Assembly: GCA_013398055.1 (NCBI GenBank) | Contig: VZRS01004070.1 | Location: 62,001-126,000 of the forward strand | DNA from: Ifrita kowaldi | Lineage: Eukaryota > Chordata > Aves > Passeriformes > Cinclosomatidae | Direction: 5' to 3' | Length of the DNA stretch: 64,000 nucleotides | The notes under the pieces: generated by a model | What the model saw: the letters and a program-made list of their open reading frames with translations, nothing else | Database searches by the model: none | What the model was told of the DNA's origin: nothing | Program-made: the position numbers and the translations under genes | Part shown: in pieces, positions 48,128 to 61,219 of the stretch | How positions within the stretch are numbered: the first letter of the stretch is position 1 | Layout of the letters: every line of letters starts with the position of its first letter

Positions 48128-48245
48128 CATAGAATCGTGTAGAGCCATAGAATCATAGAATTCCTGAGCTGGAAGGGACCCACGAGGATCATTGAGTTCA
48201 ACCCCTGGCCCTGCACAGGACAACCCAAAGAATCACAGCATGTGG
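48128..48245 (-). mobile_element. CR1 LINE 3' end, second subfamily, minus strand
   Basis: The plus strand shows three catagaatc-type terminal repeats, then cctgagctggaagggaccca, cgaggatcattgagttcaac and ggccctgcacaggacaaccc. It is the antisense of the gatcctcgtgggtcccttcc ending and about 118 bp long. Confidence 0.92.
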
Positions 48246-51200
48246 TTCCTTCCTGCCTGTTGGTGTAATTTCAGCAGGGAGATGTAGCACAGCCTGGTGT
48301 ATACTCTGGCATCCTACAGATTTGTGGACTGTGTTTTCAACCAGGGAAGTCATTTAATGTAAGTTTCCCACTTGCTGAACCAGGCGGAAGTTGGACATCA
48401 CCCTTGCTTATCCAGTTGTCCACAGCAAAGAAATAACTGAGGTGTTAAAGTGTTGGAGACAGTTTTGGCACCAAATTGCAGTCCCATATTGGCTGAGGCC
48501 AGCAGTGATATGTCCAAGAGGTAGGAGTTGAAATCTTACAGCAGACTTTCTTTTTGGCTCATGCAAGCCTCTTCTGGCCCAAAGTTGTGAAATTTATTAT
48601 TATGGATTGAATTATGCCTGACATAATTTGAGATTTTTTTCTTCCTGTAAGACTTTTAAGATAGATAGAAGCTTTGAAAAGCCGATCGCCAAAAAATAGC
48701 AAAATTAGTTGTTAATTCTTCTTTAAAAACTTATATTATTAGTGGTACTTGGTCTTATTATGCTGTTTATTTTTTTACTTTAGTCCAAGTAGTCAGTGAG
48801 TGAAAGTACAGAATGAAGCATAAAACCAGAAGAATTCTGCTGGGAAACAGGAGTTTATTCAATGCGGGGAAAATAGAGACAAAAGTTGGTCCTTCCATGT
48901 GTTGGATACACTCCAGAATTATTGTTGGAAGGAGAATGGGTCACTTCCTCTAAGCCGAATGACAATGGAGCTAGAGAGCTGCCTGATTAAATGTGGTGAT
49001 GTGGCAAGCTGTGTTGTTGGAGACTGAGTAAACACAAAACCAAAGCAAAGCTCTGGGAGGCCTTCTTAGAAAAATCCAGCAATTGAGAAAATTATTATCA
49101 GGGAAGAAGTACTGTCATTACACTACTCTTGAAAGCTGGATCAGAAAGGGAGATGGGAGATGTGTTCCTCTTACATCAAATGTATTAAAAGCAAAAACCA
49201 TTGAGAAATGTGGCTGAATACAGCCTTGTCTTCTAATACAAATGTGCAGACTTGTGGAAGCTAAACTGAAACGGCAGCAGGCTTGTTATTACTTAAATGA
49301 GTAAAAAGTTTTCATGATACTGCCCTTAAAAGAGCATGGAATATAAAGGAACACACGGTGAAGATTTGCTCTGAGCTGGATTGGAGTGGGCAGCACTAAT
49401 CTATGTTTAAATGCTGAGTTAGGGATGTGCACTGATCAGCTCTGTTGCATGACTCTCAGGAGGCTGAAGCTGATCTCAGCTGGCTAATAGCCACATTAAA
49501 ATTGGAATATGGGCCATTGTAAAATGCTCTTCATGGCTTACCTCTAGCAAGACAAATGATGCTTCCTTTTCTCATTTTGCAAGTGATTTTTGATTATGAG
49601 AAGTATCTGAGGCTGATGGAATTGAGACTTTCTTGCATCAGGATTCATGTGGCCAAAGGTGAAGGTAGGCTGAGGAGGAAGTGTAAGGGCAATAGGGATT
49701 ATTTTGAAGCACTGTTTGCAAAATTAGTATAAAGAAAAAGGCTGCTTATGACAGAAAGTGATGGCCTCTAGGGAGTATTTTTTGGAGTGTGGTCCTATTT
49801 TACGCTGTTTGCCCTCACATGTTAACATGCAGATACCCTGTGAGATACCAGACTTCTTACACTGTCTTTATGATAAATTAAAGTATTTCTCCCTCCTGCC
49901 TCTTTTGAGAATATTTTTATAGAAGTTAAATACTCCTCGAAAGAAGTATTTAAGCCTTTAATTAAGTCAGGATCTGGCCACGAGTTTGGAAATTGAATTA
50001 TTTTAAAATATTGACATGCAACATATATAATTGAAATGTTAACATATTTCCATGGAGTTATGGGTTCTAGTGTTGTTACAGTTTTCTGTAAGCACTACTT
50101 ATACTAGGAACTGCATTTACAAAGCAATTCATTATTTTGACTTCTCAGACCAAAATAATTAATAAATGTCACTAGATTTTATCAGGGCCAAAGAGGAGTT
50201 CTGAAAATCGCCCTCTTCGGGTATTCAAGTCTGACCTGTGAATATCAAGACATCCAAGTTCATCAGTGTTTTGAAAATGTAACCTCGTGTAATGCAAGTC
50301 ATAGCTTTAAATTCCCACTTTTTATCACTCACTAAATTGCATCCTTTGTAGGAGAGACAGGATGTAGCAAGACTAAAGCTAAACTCTTCCACTCTCCTCA
50401 AAAATTGTGAGAGAGAATTAAACTGAAATCAGTTGTTAGTTCATTGAACCATAGGAAGACATTCAGCCTTGGGGGATTTTTTTTTCCCTGACTGTAGCCA
50501 CATGAAATTTAAGTATCTTATCTACTCAGAGGAGATAGAGAGAGAAATGTAACTCCATAGGACAGTATCTCAGGTTGGACAGAGCTGGTTGTCTGTATGT
50601 AGCTATCTCTCTCCATTAGCCAGTTCGGATTAGATTGTTTCTCTGATAAGTATTTCTAAAGACTTTGGATCTGTTGACTTGAGATGCTGCTGGGGGAGCA
50701 ACATAAACTACCAGTCATAAGATTTGCCTTCCCTAACTTCACATCTCTGCAGTGTAGGTAACAGTATGTAAGCTGGTTGACTGGATCCCTCCAGAGTGGG
50801 TCAAGAAAATCAAGATAAGTTTCATCTAAGAGATTTGAAAATTTTGTTTTAAGATTAAGTCTCTGCTTCTGGAGACATGTTTCCTCTACATGAAGTCAGA
50901 GAAGTACAAAAGGAGCTCGTGTTGGCTAACTCAGATGAAGATATCTACGCATTGTAGAAGTTTGTGTTTAGGCAAATACTCCTCCTCTGTAGCCATATCC
51001 ATATTCTCTAGATAACAGACTACAATAGCCTCCCTGCTTTTAAATGCAGAATTTAAATAACTTGTAAACTGTGCTTGTTTTGGTAGTTCAATAAAGCTGT
51101 TATCCCTTGTGTAAATGCTCTATCATGTACTTTTAGATTCATGCTATTTATTTGATAGATTGTGACATATCCTCGTACCTACAGCCTGTGTCTCTATTGA

Positions 51201-52680
51201 AGCACATGTAAGTACACAATGCCCAACACACAAGCCCAGCTGTGGTTTAACATACAAACAGTGTGAATTCTGAAGGTCATCAGTTTGCAAAATGCAATGT
51301 AATCAGGGCATAATTTAGCAATGAGAAATATTTTGAGCACCTGTAGCCAGTGTCTGGGAGACATTTCTTCACTGCTTTCATGCCAGTCTGAATGAAGAAA
51401 GAGTCTTGTACACGGCACAAAGTACAGAACAGGGACACATTAGATGGTATTTTAATGCAGAATTGCTTTTCCCTGCTACTGTCCCAAGCTCCAGAGGTAA
51501 ATCAAAGATCTAGACCATTTATATAAAATCACGCCTAGCTGTTCTGCTTGACAAAGTGGCCATGTAAGCCAAGGCACTTTCTATCGCCAGCATAACAACT
51601 GTGGAAAGCCACAAGAATGCTCTTTGCTGTGTAGTCTATAGAAAACCACTTTGGGGTGAACTTTTGGCTCCACAAAAGTGATCTAACCATTGATGAGGTC
51701 AATAGGGCCAAGTTTTCGCCTTCTTTATCTCTTACCCGGTCCCTGCAAGTGGAGGACCCTAAATGAGTATGTTAATTAATGTTTGCTTAGGACTTTGGAG
51801 AGGCTGTCTGCCTCCGAAGGGCTCATTAACGGTGGCAAACACCAGAGCCATGTCGTTACTCCTCAGCCCTGGAAGCACAGCTTCTCTCCCTTCTTGTACA
51901 TCAGCTTCAGTCTTTCCACCATCATCTGGGTCACCTGAGTTGTTCAGCAGCAGTACTTACATCTAATAAAATTCATTCTCCTGTGGCAGATATTAATCAA
52001 AATCCTCCTGCCATCCTTATTTCAGACTTCAAATAAGTTTTAATCTGGTTTTTCTTCTTAATGCTCTAGTGGGAGGGAGGGATAAGATTAACGGGAAAAC
52101 CCAAACTATGTGGAAAATGGGCACAAGAAAATAAAATTCTGTAGCAGGGGGTAATAATTACAGTAGTAAAACATCTTTCTAGCTGAACTTCAATTTTAAG
52201 TATTAGACCTGGGCATTAATATACCCCTCTGCAGCCGTGTTCCTGGATCCTGGGAGCAAGGCTGTTTGCAGGAGGTGCTCAGGAAGCCCTGAGCTGGAGC
52301 AAGGCTGGTGAGAGCTGTACAGTGTTCCAGCATTTCCCCCAGCATCTCCATCTCTTCTGATACCACAAAGGGTCTCACCAGGTATTTGAGTGAAGAGTGC
52401 TGGGTCGGAGATGACAGAGTAAAAGAGAAAGAAAGAGAGAAAGAGCTTGCCAAGCTCAAGGGAGTATATAAATATATTATAAAGCTCTGGAACACTCAAT
52501 AATTAATCCTGAGCAAAGTCTCGCTTTATATCTTTTATCTTTTTTTTTTTTTTTTCCTGTGGAAAGAACAAGAAAACAAAGGCTTTGGAATTCCCTCCCC
52601 CCACTAAACTCAGTCACTAAAGCAAAAAGGAGTTTGTTTTAAACCTTGACATACATAAAGTTATCTGCTATTTACTCACA
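48246..52680. other. Unannotated non-coding stretch, repeat-poor
   Basis: This is 4.4 kb with no recognised retroposon, gene or RNA gene. Two overlapping minus frames at 52196-52499 (98-99 codons) lie in different reading frames and show no domain. A 16-base T run is at 52540-52555. Confidence 0.6.
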
Positions 52681-53005
52681 CATCACAGAAAGGTTTGAGT
52701 TGGAGTTGGCCTCACAGGTCATTTATTTCCAACCCCCTACCACAGGCAGGGACACCTCCCACCAGACCAGGTTGCTCAAGGCCCCATCCAGCCTGGCTTT
52801 GAACACTTCCAGGGATGGGGCTGCCACAACTTGTCTCGGCAGCCTGTGCCAGTGCCTCACCACCCTCACAGTAAGGAATTCTTCCGAATATCCAACCTGA
52901 ACCTGCACTCCTTCTGTTTAAAGCCATTCGCCCTTATCCTACTACTCCATGCCTTCATCAAAAGTCCGTCTCCCACTCTCTTCTATAGTTCCTGCCTCTC
53001 CTTTG
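52681..53005 (-). mobile_element. CR1 LINE 3' end, minus strand, longer copy
   Basis: The plus strand reads catcacagaaaggtttgagt, ccacaggcagggacacctcc, ccagaccaggttgctcaagg, cacttccagggatggggctg and cctgtgccagtgcctcacca. It continues into the less often retained attcgcccttatcctactac, which is the antisense of the CR1 region before the 3' UTR. About 325 bp are retained. Confidence 0.92.
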
Positions 53006-55809
53006 AAGCTTTTCTTAACCCATAATAAGAGACCAACTTGCCTCCTACTTTTTGTTTTCCCTCACATAATGCAGTTTTTCACATAGTACAGGTTTTAATG
53101 AGAATTTCTGGAGCAATCCCAAACACTGCTTGTCCTTGTTTCCCCGTGCAGTTCAGCCTCCTGCAGTGGCTCTCGCTTTTAGCCACACATGCAGCAGGTG
53201 ATGTCTGTATCAGCCTTTTTTGCTGCTGAGCCACCTGGGTTGTCTTATTTTCTGTTCCATGTCTTGAGCTTTGTCCTCTTCATTTAACTGCAGGGTGATA
53301 AAGCTGCAGAATGTGTCTTAATGCAGCTGCTCCCAAGGCAGATCCAGACAAGCCGATGTGGTTATGTGACACTGGGAAGTTTGTCAGCCGTGATGCAGCA
53401 GCGAGATAGTGGCATTCAGTGTCCCTGGGCTGGCACCAGCTCCTCTTCTGCAGGTCCATGCTGGCTATCAGGAAATGCAGGCTTAGGAATTTAGTTCGAT
53501 TCGTAGAGATTTGTCTCATGCTGAAATATAGCAACCCTTCCCTGGAACAGCCTCTGAATTTTCCTCCTATGTTGTTTCTCAATAACATGTTTGCAGACAC
53601 GTGTATCTGCAGAAAAAGTTGCTGATAGTTTAGTCAAAAATACAGGTAAAGGAGCAACTCTGTGAAATGTCAGCACTCCCTCCTGAAAATAAGCTCCTCG
53701 TGACATCGGTCATGTTTATCATTTCCTTTACACTGGAAAAATACCCTGAATTGGGTCCCTCTTATGTTCAGCAATGAGAATAAAACACAACCCTTGACCT
53801 GAAAAAAAGAAGATTTTTGCAGGCTGAATAACTAAAAGGCAAAAGAGGCAGAAATGAGCAGAAAAAGGAATGTTTTCAAATGTCATGTTAGATTTACAAT
53901 GTCTGTACCTTTCATTCTTGCTCAGTCTTTGTTCTGAATCTGCCTTCCTTTTGTTTGTCCAGGGGTATATTCTATTGTGTACTCGGCTGATTCAGGGTTT
54001 GGAGGGAAGGCTGAAATCCGTGGAGTTATTTTAAGACACAAAATCACGATAGTTAATGGAAAAGGAGAACTGAGCTTCAGTTATTACTCAGTTTTGTTCT
54101 CGAGATGGCCCTGTTGTATGGCTGTGTCAGTGTCACATTTGCTAAATAAAAGCCTCTACATCTGAAGTGGTTTAAGTACAACAATGCCCAAAGAAATTTT
54201 AAACAGACCAAAACGAAACAAAAAACCCAAACCAGATTAAAATAACATAAATAAAATAAAATTAAGTAAGAATACATAAAATGAAATAAATATAAAATAA
54301 AATCAAATCAATGCAGAACAGCCTATTATTACTACCCAACACTCAGAGCAGGAGTTACCGTTCTTCTCTTCCATCTCAAATTACCTGTTATCAATATAAA
54401 CATAATGATATTCAGTATCCCATTAGAAATACTGAAACAAATACCTTTTTATTTTACTCACACAGCACAAATTTGTACATAAAGCTTGCTAATAACTAAA
54501 GATTTTTTTTCCTCTTAGGGATGTTAGCACTGAATATAATCACTAACTTCATTTTCAGGCAACGGAAAAATAAGTTGAGGATAAGCTGATGCATTGGTTC
54601 ATTCAGGACTAAGCACAGCATAATGGTATTTATTGTCACCTGAGGTGTTACCATAGCTGATTTTTCTGGAAGATCCTGTAGTGTAATGATCCTGGGTTTA
54701 CTGGGTTTATACCCTTTCACTCACCTTCCCAACTATAAAACATCTCAAATGACTCTTAGAGTGGTTTTTTTTGTGCAGTATTTAGTATTATATACTTGGG
54801 TATTTAGTGATGAGAAGCACCAATAAAAAAGGGGTAGCAGGAACAGAACACAGGGCTTTAATTCAAAGAATTTCAGAGAAAAAATGAAAAATATTGCCAT
54901 TGATTGCTTTACAACTAATCTTTCAGGAAATATATGCAGTTGAAAAAGATTTAAATCACTGAGTTGAAAATACCATCTTATTAAATACTATTATGTCAGA
55001 CTGAGAGTATTGGGGTTTTTTCTCACAGTGGTAGCATGGTCAGCCCTGTAAAATGTACAGTATTGGTCAGAAAGTCTTTTCTACACCAGGTAATGATGCA
55101 ATTAATGTCGCAAGTGGCATCTTGACTCCACTAATTATTCAGGACAGAAAAATAAGGAATTGTCAAAAATAAGAAGGAGAGCCGGAGTAATGTGTAATGC
55201 TTGCTTTTACCAAGCTTTTTAGGGATTAGGGATTGTCATTTTAGTTGTGTATTTTTCTGAGTACATTGGCTGTGCTAAATAAATAATAAAATAATTAGGA
55301 AGACCGAGCATCTAAAACATGAAGGAGAGCAGAAATAATGAGGAACAAAAAGGAAGGATTGTTTTGTTATTCAGTTACATTTATTACCTCATGGGAATTG
55401 TGATCTTTTAGGGGTTTCCTGCATGAAAAGCAAAGTGTAAATCTTTGATTAGGCCACCAAAGAATTATTTTCCTAGTCCTGTGTATTCAGCTGAGTGAAT
55501 GTTTGTCAAATTACATTTGTACCTAATGAGAGAGAAAGTTCATCACGTTTGAGAGAGAGCAGAGGATGTAGACTCCAAATCGTGATGGAAAAAGGAAGTT
55601 AAATTCTACCCTGCTTCATACCCAGCCTTTATCACTGCACGATCTGAGTGCTTTCCAGTAGAACATTAAGCACTATGACTAACAACTGTCACATCAAGAA
55701 CTGTTCTCCCTGTCACTTCTCCCATCACCACTCCCCTTGAAAAGTGGGAGCACTTGATGTGCAGGAGACAGTTTAGTTTTGGTAGGTTTGGGGAGAGGGT
55801 GTTGTGTGT
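53006..55809. other. Unannotated non-coding stretch
   Basis: No gene identified. An A-rich (AAATA-like) low-complexity tract occupies 54198-54311. The frames at 53280-53706 overlap on both strands without known features. Confidence 0.6.
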
Positions 55810-55851
55810 CTTTTTCTTCCTTTCTTCCTTTCTTCCTTCCTTCCTTCCTTC

Positions 55852-55934
<83 letters not shown>

Positions 55935-55989
55935 TCCCTTCCATCCGTCCTTCCTTCCTTCCTTCCTTCCTTCCTTCCTTCCTTCTCTT
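55810..55989. repeat. 180-bp polypyrimidine tract, TTCC-TTTC-TTCC
   Basis: A mixed TTTCTTCC start leads to 5 units of TTCC (55833-55852), 21 uninterrupted units of TTTC (55853-55936), a short ccttccatccgtcc-type interruption, then 8 units of TTCC (55951-55982). Only two purines occur in 180 bases. Such homopurine-homopyrimidine mirror sequence can form triplex (H-DNA) and is expected to vary in length. The long F/L/S-rich and K/E-rich open frames across it are artefacts. Confidence 0.97.
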
Positions 55990-57938
55990 ATGCACATCCA
56001 GTGCTCCATTTAAATTGGAAACAGATTATAAGGTCTGCAGTAGTCCTGCAGAAGTTTGTTAAACTCTCATACACTCATCAGATCCTGAAGGTGAAAGGTT
56101 TCTCTGTGGACTAGAGGGAAAACAACAGAATTTGAGTCTGATCCAGGACTCTGTGGGACAGTGGTAAACACAGATTGGATCACAGAAGTGTTACAATCCT
56201 GAAAATCCTATTGGCAAGGTTGTGCGTGGAATCTGGGGAGACTCCAAGGGTGAGTCCAAACTTTGGGGTTCGTACTTAGTCCTCAAGTCTCATACCAGTC
56301 AGGAGCAGTTTTGCTGCAGGAGGAACAGACTGAGGATTTCACAATTTGGCTTTGCTAACAGTAAAACTCAAAGATGTTGATTCTGTTATACTCTGTTCTC
56401 CACAGATGACAGTGCTGATGTTGATTTGAACTGCATTGGCATTCATGAATTTGTTTCTCATTTCAACACTCAGATAACTGGGAGCAGGACCAGGACATCT
56501 GGGTTTTAGATTTTCCCTGAAATGTGGTTGTTGAGATTTGTGTTGTTGATTTTTAAAAGAGAACAAAATATATTCAAACTGTATAAGATTTAATTATCAA
56601 TTCCAGTGGTTTTTAACCTTCTTTTATTTCAGAATTAACATCTTGAGTTGGAGATATTCCCCTCTAAGAGATGTTACCTGTTTGCATTCACTTGATTTCT
56701 CTGAGTTTCCTTTTGCAGATCTGTTAGAACTTTTCTACTGACCCCATTGTGGTTTGTGGACTGGTTTTGAAAATCAGTTAACTGTGTAAATTAAGATTTG
56801 TTCACAGATTTCACAGGCAAGAGATTCACTGTAATGATTCTAATTTCTTCTGCATTTAATTCTTTTGAAAAATTTGTACCTCCAAAATGATGGTTTCATA
56901 TGAAGCCATGTTTCAGTTATGTACAAAAGGAAATTTGAAAATATGACCCCAGTGCAGCCTTTTAATATCTTGTTGATATTTTCAGGAGAGCAATTAATGA
57001 CTTTAGAATAGTCAGAGTTTTAGAATATTCCAAATATTGCAGGTATTTGGATCAATTATAAGGAGGAGGATGCAGCTTCCCCTCTCCTCTTCCGGGACTA
57101 TCAGGAAGGTTTGGGAATGAGTAAGGCAGAAAGAGTAGGTGACGGTATTGGCACAGAAAAAGAGGCATGTGTTGGATGCAGCCAGGACCCCAGGGTATAT
57201 CCCATGGTTCTGGTCCTCCAACTCCTTCCAGGGTATGTGACTTAACTCAGTATTACTGATAGCAGGTTTAAAATGTGTTACAGCGAAGAACAGAAAATTA
57301 ATTGCCACACTGAATGATGGAGACTCAAAGAGAACTGGTGGAGGGGAGAGGGCTATATAGTGAGCTGGCAGATAGTAGGCTAGAGAAGCACATAATTATT
57401 TCTCATTGGGCATTTTGGTTGGAGGGGGAAAGGTGGCTACACCAGCTGGCAGCTTTTTGTGATTTAGTCCCAGCTGCTTCTTCTAGTGAGGCTCCCAAAG
57501 AGACTAGAAAGCTGGCCCTGCTCACTTGAAACTGTAGTGAGTTGGCTGATATGCACAAAGTCAAAAGAGGCTGTTCAAAAAGCAAAATTTTGGAGGCTAA
57601 CACAGGAAATTTTAATAACTTCCAGGCTAAATCTCATGGCTTTGGCAGCTCAGCTCATCAGTTCTGGAGTTCTTGAGATTGGTATTATTCCTGCCCTGGA
57701 AAAGCTTAAATACATGCTCACTGCTGTGCACTGGATAAAGCCCTACAAACATTATACCATGTATAGACTTTAAAATGTCTGTGAGTCTTTGCAGAAATGG
57801 TGTCTTACACTATAACATCTTTAACAGAGGTGCCAAACGTTCAAATGTGATAATTTATTTGTATGTTTATATTGACAGAAAACTGAAGGGGAAAAAAAGC
57901 ATTTAAAATCATATTTTCCCACTATTTCAGTTGTTACA
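55990..57938. other. Unannotated non-coding stretch
   Basis: No gene or repeat recognised. Short frames of 71-98 codons at 57012-57773 have no known features. Confidence 0.6.
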
Positions 57939-58028
57939 CTGTCCCTGTCTGTGGCAAGGGCATTGATCCTAGATGATCTTTAAGACCCATTCCAACCCAA
58001 AGCATCCTAAGATTGTATGATTCTCTGA
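57939..58028 (+). mobile_element. CR1 LINE 3'-terminal fragment
   Basis: It reads ctgtccctgtctgtggcaag, ctagatgatctttaagaccc, attccaacccaaagcatcct and a degenerate terminal repeat. About 90 bp remain. Confidence 0.88.
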
Positions 58029-60974
58029 TTATTTTTTATGTAGGATTTTTCCATCCATGGTTGTGTCTGGTTCTTGTGATATCAGTGTGGTGGAATCAGG
58101 GCTCATTCTCCTTTGAAAAAGTAGTAACCACATTTCATTGCCTGTGTGGTTACCACTCAACCAGCACCTTTCCAGTTTGTCTCCTGTCACTTCCACATCA
58201 CTTTTAGTCCCCCTTAGCTCTGTCCAAGCTGCTGCAAATAAAGTCATCATCATTTCTGCCTGGTAGTGGCTATCCTCTTTCTTCTCCCTCCTTTTTTCAC
58301 TTTTATAATCCTCTGCAGGATCCGGTTGCTTTGCACTGATTTGAAGCACGTTGTTCGTGAGCACACATAACCCTCCCTGGCAGCATCTCACTTCAGCTCA
58401 TGTTATTTCATGTGTGCTGTCTCTTGCATCTTGTTTCACTCTCATCTCAGAGCAAGCTTCAAGTATTGCATCTCCCTCTCCTCTTTCATTTGTTTGTTTT
58501 CAGGCTTGCTGCTTCTTAGAAGCAATCACCCTCCCTCTTAGCAGTCCTCCCTCAGACACTGTCGATGTGGTAATAATTCACTAGTGCAAAAGGTGACTAT
58601 ATTATATTATAATATATATTATATCTATTATATATTGCATTACTGATAAGAAGAAATAAAAATCATGTGTAATTATATATTTATGTATTATATATGTTAT
58701 AAATCGAAGATTAAAAAATACTAAGACTAGCAGTATAATAAAATCAAACCTGTGATCTCTCATTTCTCTTACCCTTTCCTCTCCCATTTCTCCAAGAACC
58801 ACTCAGCCCTGCTCCTTCATGGCAAGGCAGAAATCTGTATGAAATCAATACCAGTGTGCATGGTGGGGGACGCTGCAGGAGGACAATCAAAAACACAGTG
58901 TCAAGCCCTAAGATCTAGAATTTGGAAACTGATCTGTAAGGACACTCCTTTTTGCATCCTAGGAAAATTCTGAGAGTGCCTTCTCGCTTAAAGCGCCCAA
59001 ATTCCTGTTGAATAAGAGTCATTGCTTGTCCATCTGTTTCCTTTTTTTTTAATTAGTAAGACTGACAAGAAGCTGCCTGCCACATTTTTTGTTGAATTCA
59101 TTCTATTTATCATGGGTTGGCTGCAAAGCAACTCCCTGCTTCAGTCAGATGGAGAGACCTGGCAGATGGGACATCTTTCAAGTCGTTTTTACATGTGTCT
59201 GTGAGTATATGTGGCCAGAATAACCTTCACTGTGTCACTTCTATTTAAACACTTTTTTTTTCCACCTTTGACTGTAATATATTGAAAATAATACAACTTA
59301 AAAATATTCTGCAAATACAAACTCATTTTCATAGCCTTGATGCCTTTTAAATATGTCATCAAAGTTTATTTTGCTAGCAATAAAACCATAAAATGTGATA
59401 ATTTATGGAAGCAGCAGTGTCAGTGTATGAAATTAAGGAATATGTGGTGAATGGTATCAACAAGAGAACCAAGTCGTAACAAACATCCCAATTTTTATTA
59501 TTTGAAACCCTGTCAGGCTCTGCCCTAAGGCTCTGACACAGCAGCTGCAGCTACTCAGTAATGCTGAGAATGGCCAGTCTGCCCAGAGGCTTTCATTTTA
59601 GATTCCCCTCTATTGGTAGACTTTTTCCTTTATGCAAGACGTTTGTTGCAGTGAAGTTTTCCACTTGACTCTACCTAGTTTTATGTCCTCGGTGAGGAAC
59701 ACAGGGTGGTTTGAAACTGTGATCTTTCCCCATCCTCCTTTCATGACTGTCTAGACTTCTTTAAATCACACACGGTCCTTTCAGGCAGCTGGCAGAAGCA
59801 GAAGGATGCTTTGGTTACCTACAAAATACATGAACGTGATGGTGCAGGCATGTACACATCTACTCACACAGTGCCACAGCAGGTCTGTACATACATCTTC
59901 TATAAAAAGGAATAAACATAGTGATTACTTGTAAAATACATGGCAGGTATCGAAGCAGAACACCTTTTCCATTCAGAGACAACCGTGAAAGAATGCAAAC
60001 CCCAATCAGTTTATTTAACTGAGCAGAAAGCTGACAGGTCATCATTTGTTTTGAACTGCAGATGTAGGTAAAAGCATCAGAGATAAAGATTGTATCACCT
60101 TGAATCGCTGAGAGGAATCTGGTTGCAGTTGACCCGGAAATCCCAGGGTGATTTGTCCACCAGAAAGTCAAAATCTTTGGTGCTCTTTTCACCTTGTAAA
60201 ATAATACAGTATTTCATTTAAATGTGGTGACTTATGGCTGAAAGAAAAAAAAGCATTAGCATATCTCTTCATTCTTAAAAGTGTTTCCAATAGATCTACC
60301 CAAAGCCTGTTTGCAGTATTTGAAACTCCTATAGCAGGGTCTATATACACATCAGTCCTTTTATTGCTTCACCCTTCTTAAAAGATACTCATCACTGTTG
60401 AATCTGGATTAAACAAATGAAAACAAGGAAACATAAATATAATCAAATTAATGACTGAGGATAAACCAAAGTGGATAAGGACTTTTTGCATAATATACCT
60501 ATTATGCCATATCAAAATAATTTATTCATGCTTAGAGAGTGGTAAAAGTTTTTGTCTGAACATTTTCCTTGTGTCCAACAAGAAAAATGGATCATATATT
60601 ACTACTTGTAAAACTTGTTTTTTGTCACAATGAATGAATGGAGTAAAAGATTACTTTAAGATTACTAATAGTCAGATACAAGAAGGAAAAAAAATGTAAA
60701 AAATTAAATCATATACCTGTGCACACATATATCTATATGCTTGTACATACACATACATGTACATAAGATAAATATTTATTTTGCTTTTGGTCTTACAAAC
60801 AAAAAGTAGAGGAAAAAAAAAGTTATACTTGAAATATTTCTGATAATATTGAAAACTCCATAACTGCAAATATCCAAAGTTGTTGAGAGTAGCTGTTGTT
60901 CGAAGAAAATTTTAGCTACATTTATATTGAGTCAAGGACTTTGCAGGTTCTGACATCACCTCATCTGTGGGGAA
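58029..60974. other. Unannotated non-coding stretch
   Basis: No gene recognised. A TATTA-rich low-complexity patch lies at 58598-58640. Minus frames 58029-58391 (120 codons) and 59860-60192 (110 codons) have no recognisable domains. Confidence 0.6.
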
Positions 60975-61048
60975 ACTTCAGGGGGGCACAAGCAGCTGGG
61001 AGGAGTGTCAGCTGAGGCAGCTGACTCCAGCTGGCTAAAGAGATGTGA
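60975..61048 (+). mobile_element. LTR U3 fragment
   Basis: The string ggcacaagcagctgggagga, then cagctgaggcagctgactcc and agctggctaaagagatgtga, resembles the U3 part (cagctgaccccaactgaccaaagggatatt) of the same bird LTR family as the element at 3213-3945. Only about 75 bp remain, ending where a CR1 copy begins. Confidence 0.45.
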
Positions 61049-61053
61049 TAATA

Positions 61054-61219
61054 CGCTTCCCAGGGAAGTGATGGAGTCATCATCCCTGGAGGAACTTAAA
61101 AGACCTGTAGATGTGGCACCTGGGGACATGGTTTAGTGGTGGGCTTGGCAGTGCTGGGTTAACCGTTGGACCCAATGATCTGAGAAGTCCTTTTCAACCT
61201 AAACAATTATATGATTCTA
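61054..61219 (+). mobile_element. CR1 LINE 3' end, third subfamily
   Basis: It reads ttcccagggaagtgatggag, tcatcatccctggaggaact, gacctgtagatgtggcacct, ggggacatggtttagtggtg and gtccttttcaacctaaacaa, then degenerate terminal repeats. The ...ggtcttttccaacctaaatg ending defines another CR1 group, shared with 62412-62750. Confidence 0.9.

Noticed and set aside
55754..56114. Overlapping 69-111 codon frames rich in F/L/S (plus) or K/E/R (minus)
   Set aside because: They are translations of the TTTC/TTCC microsatellite in all frames, not genes.
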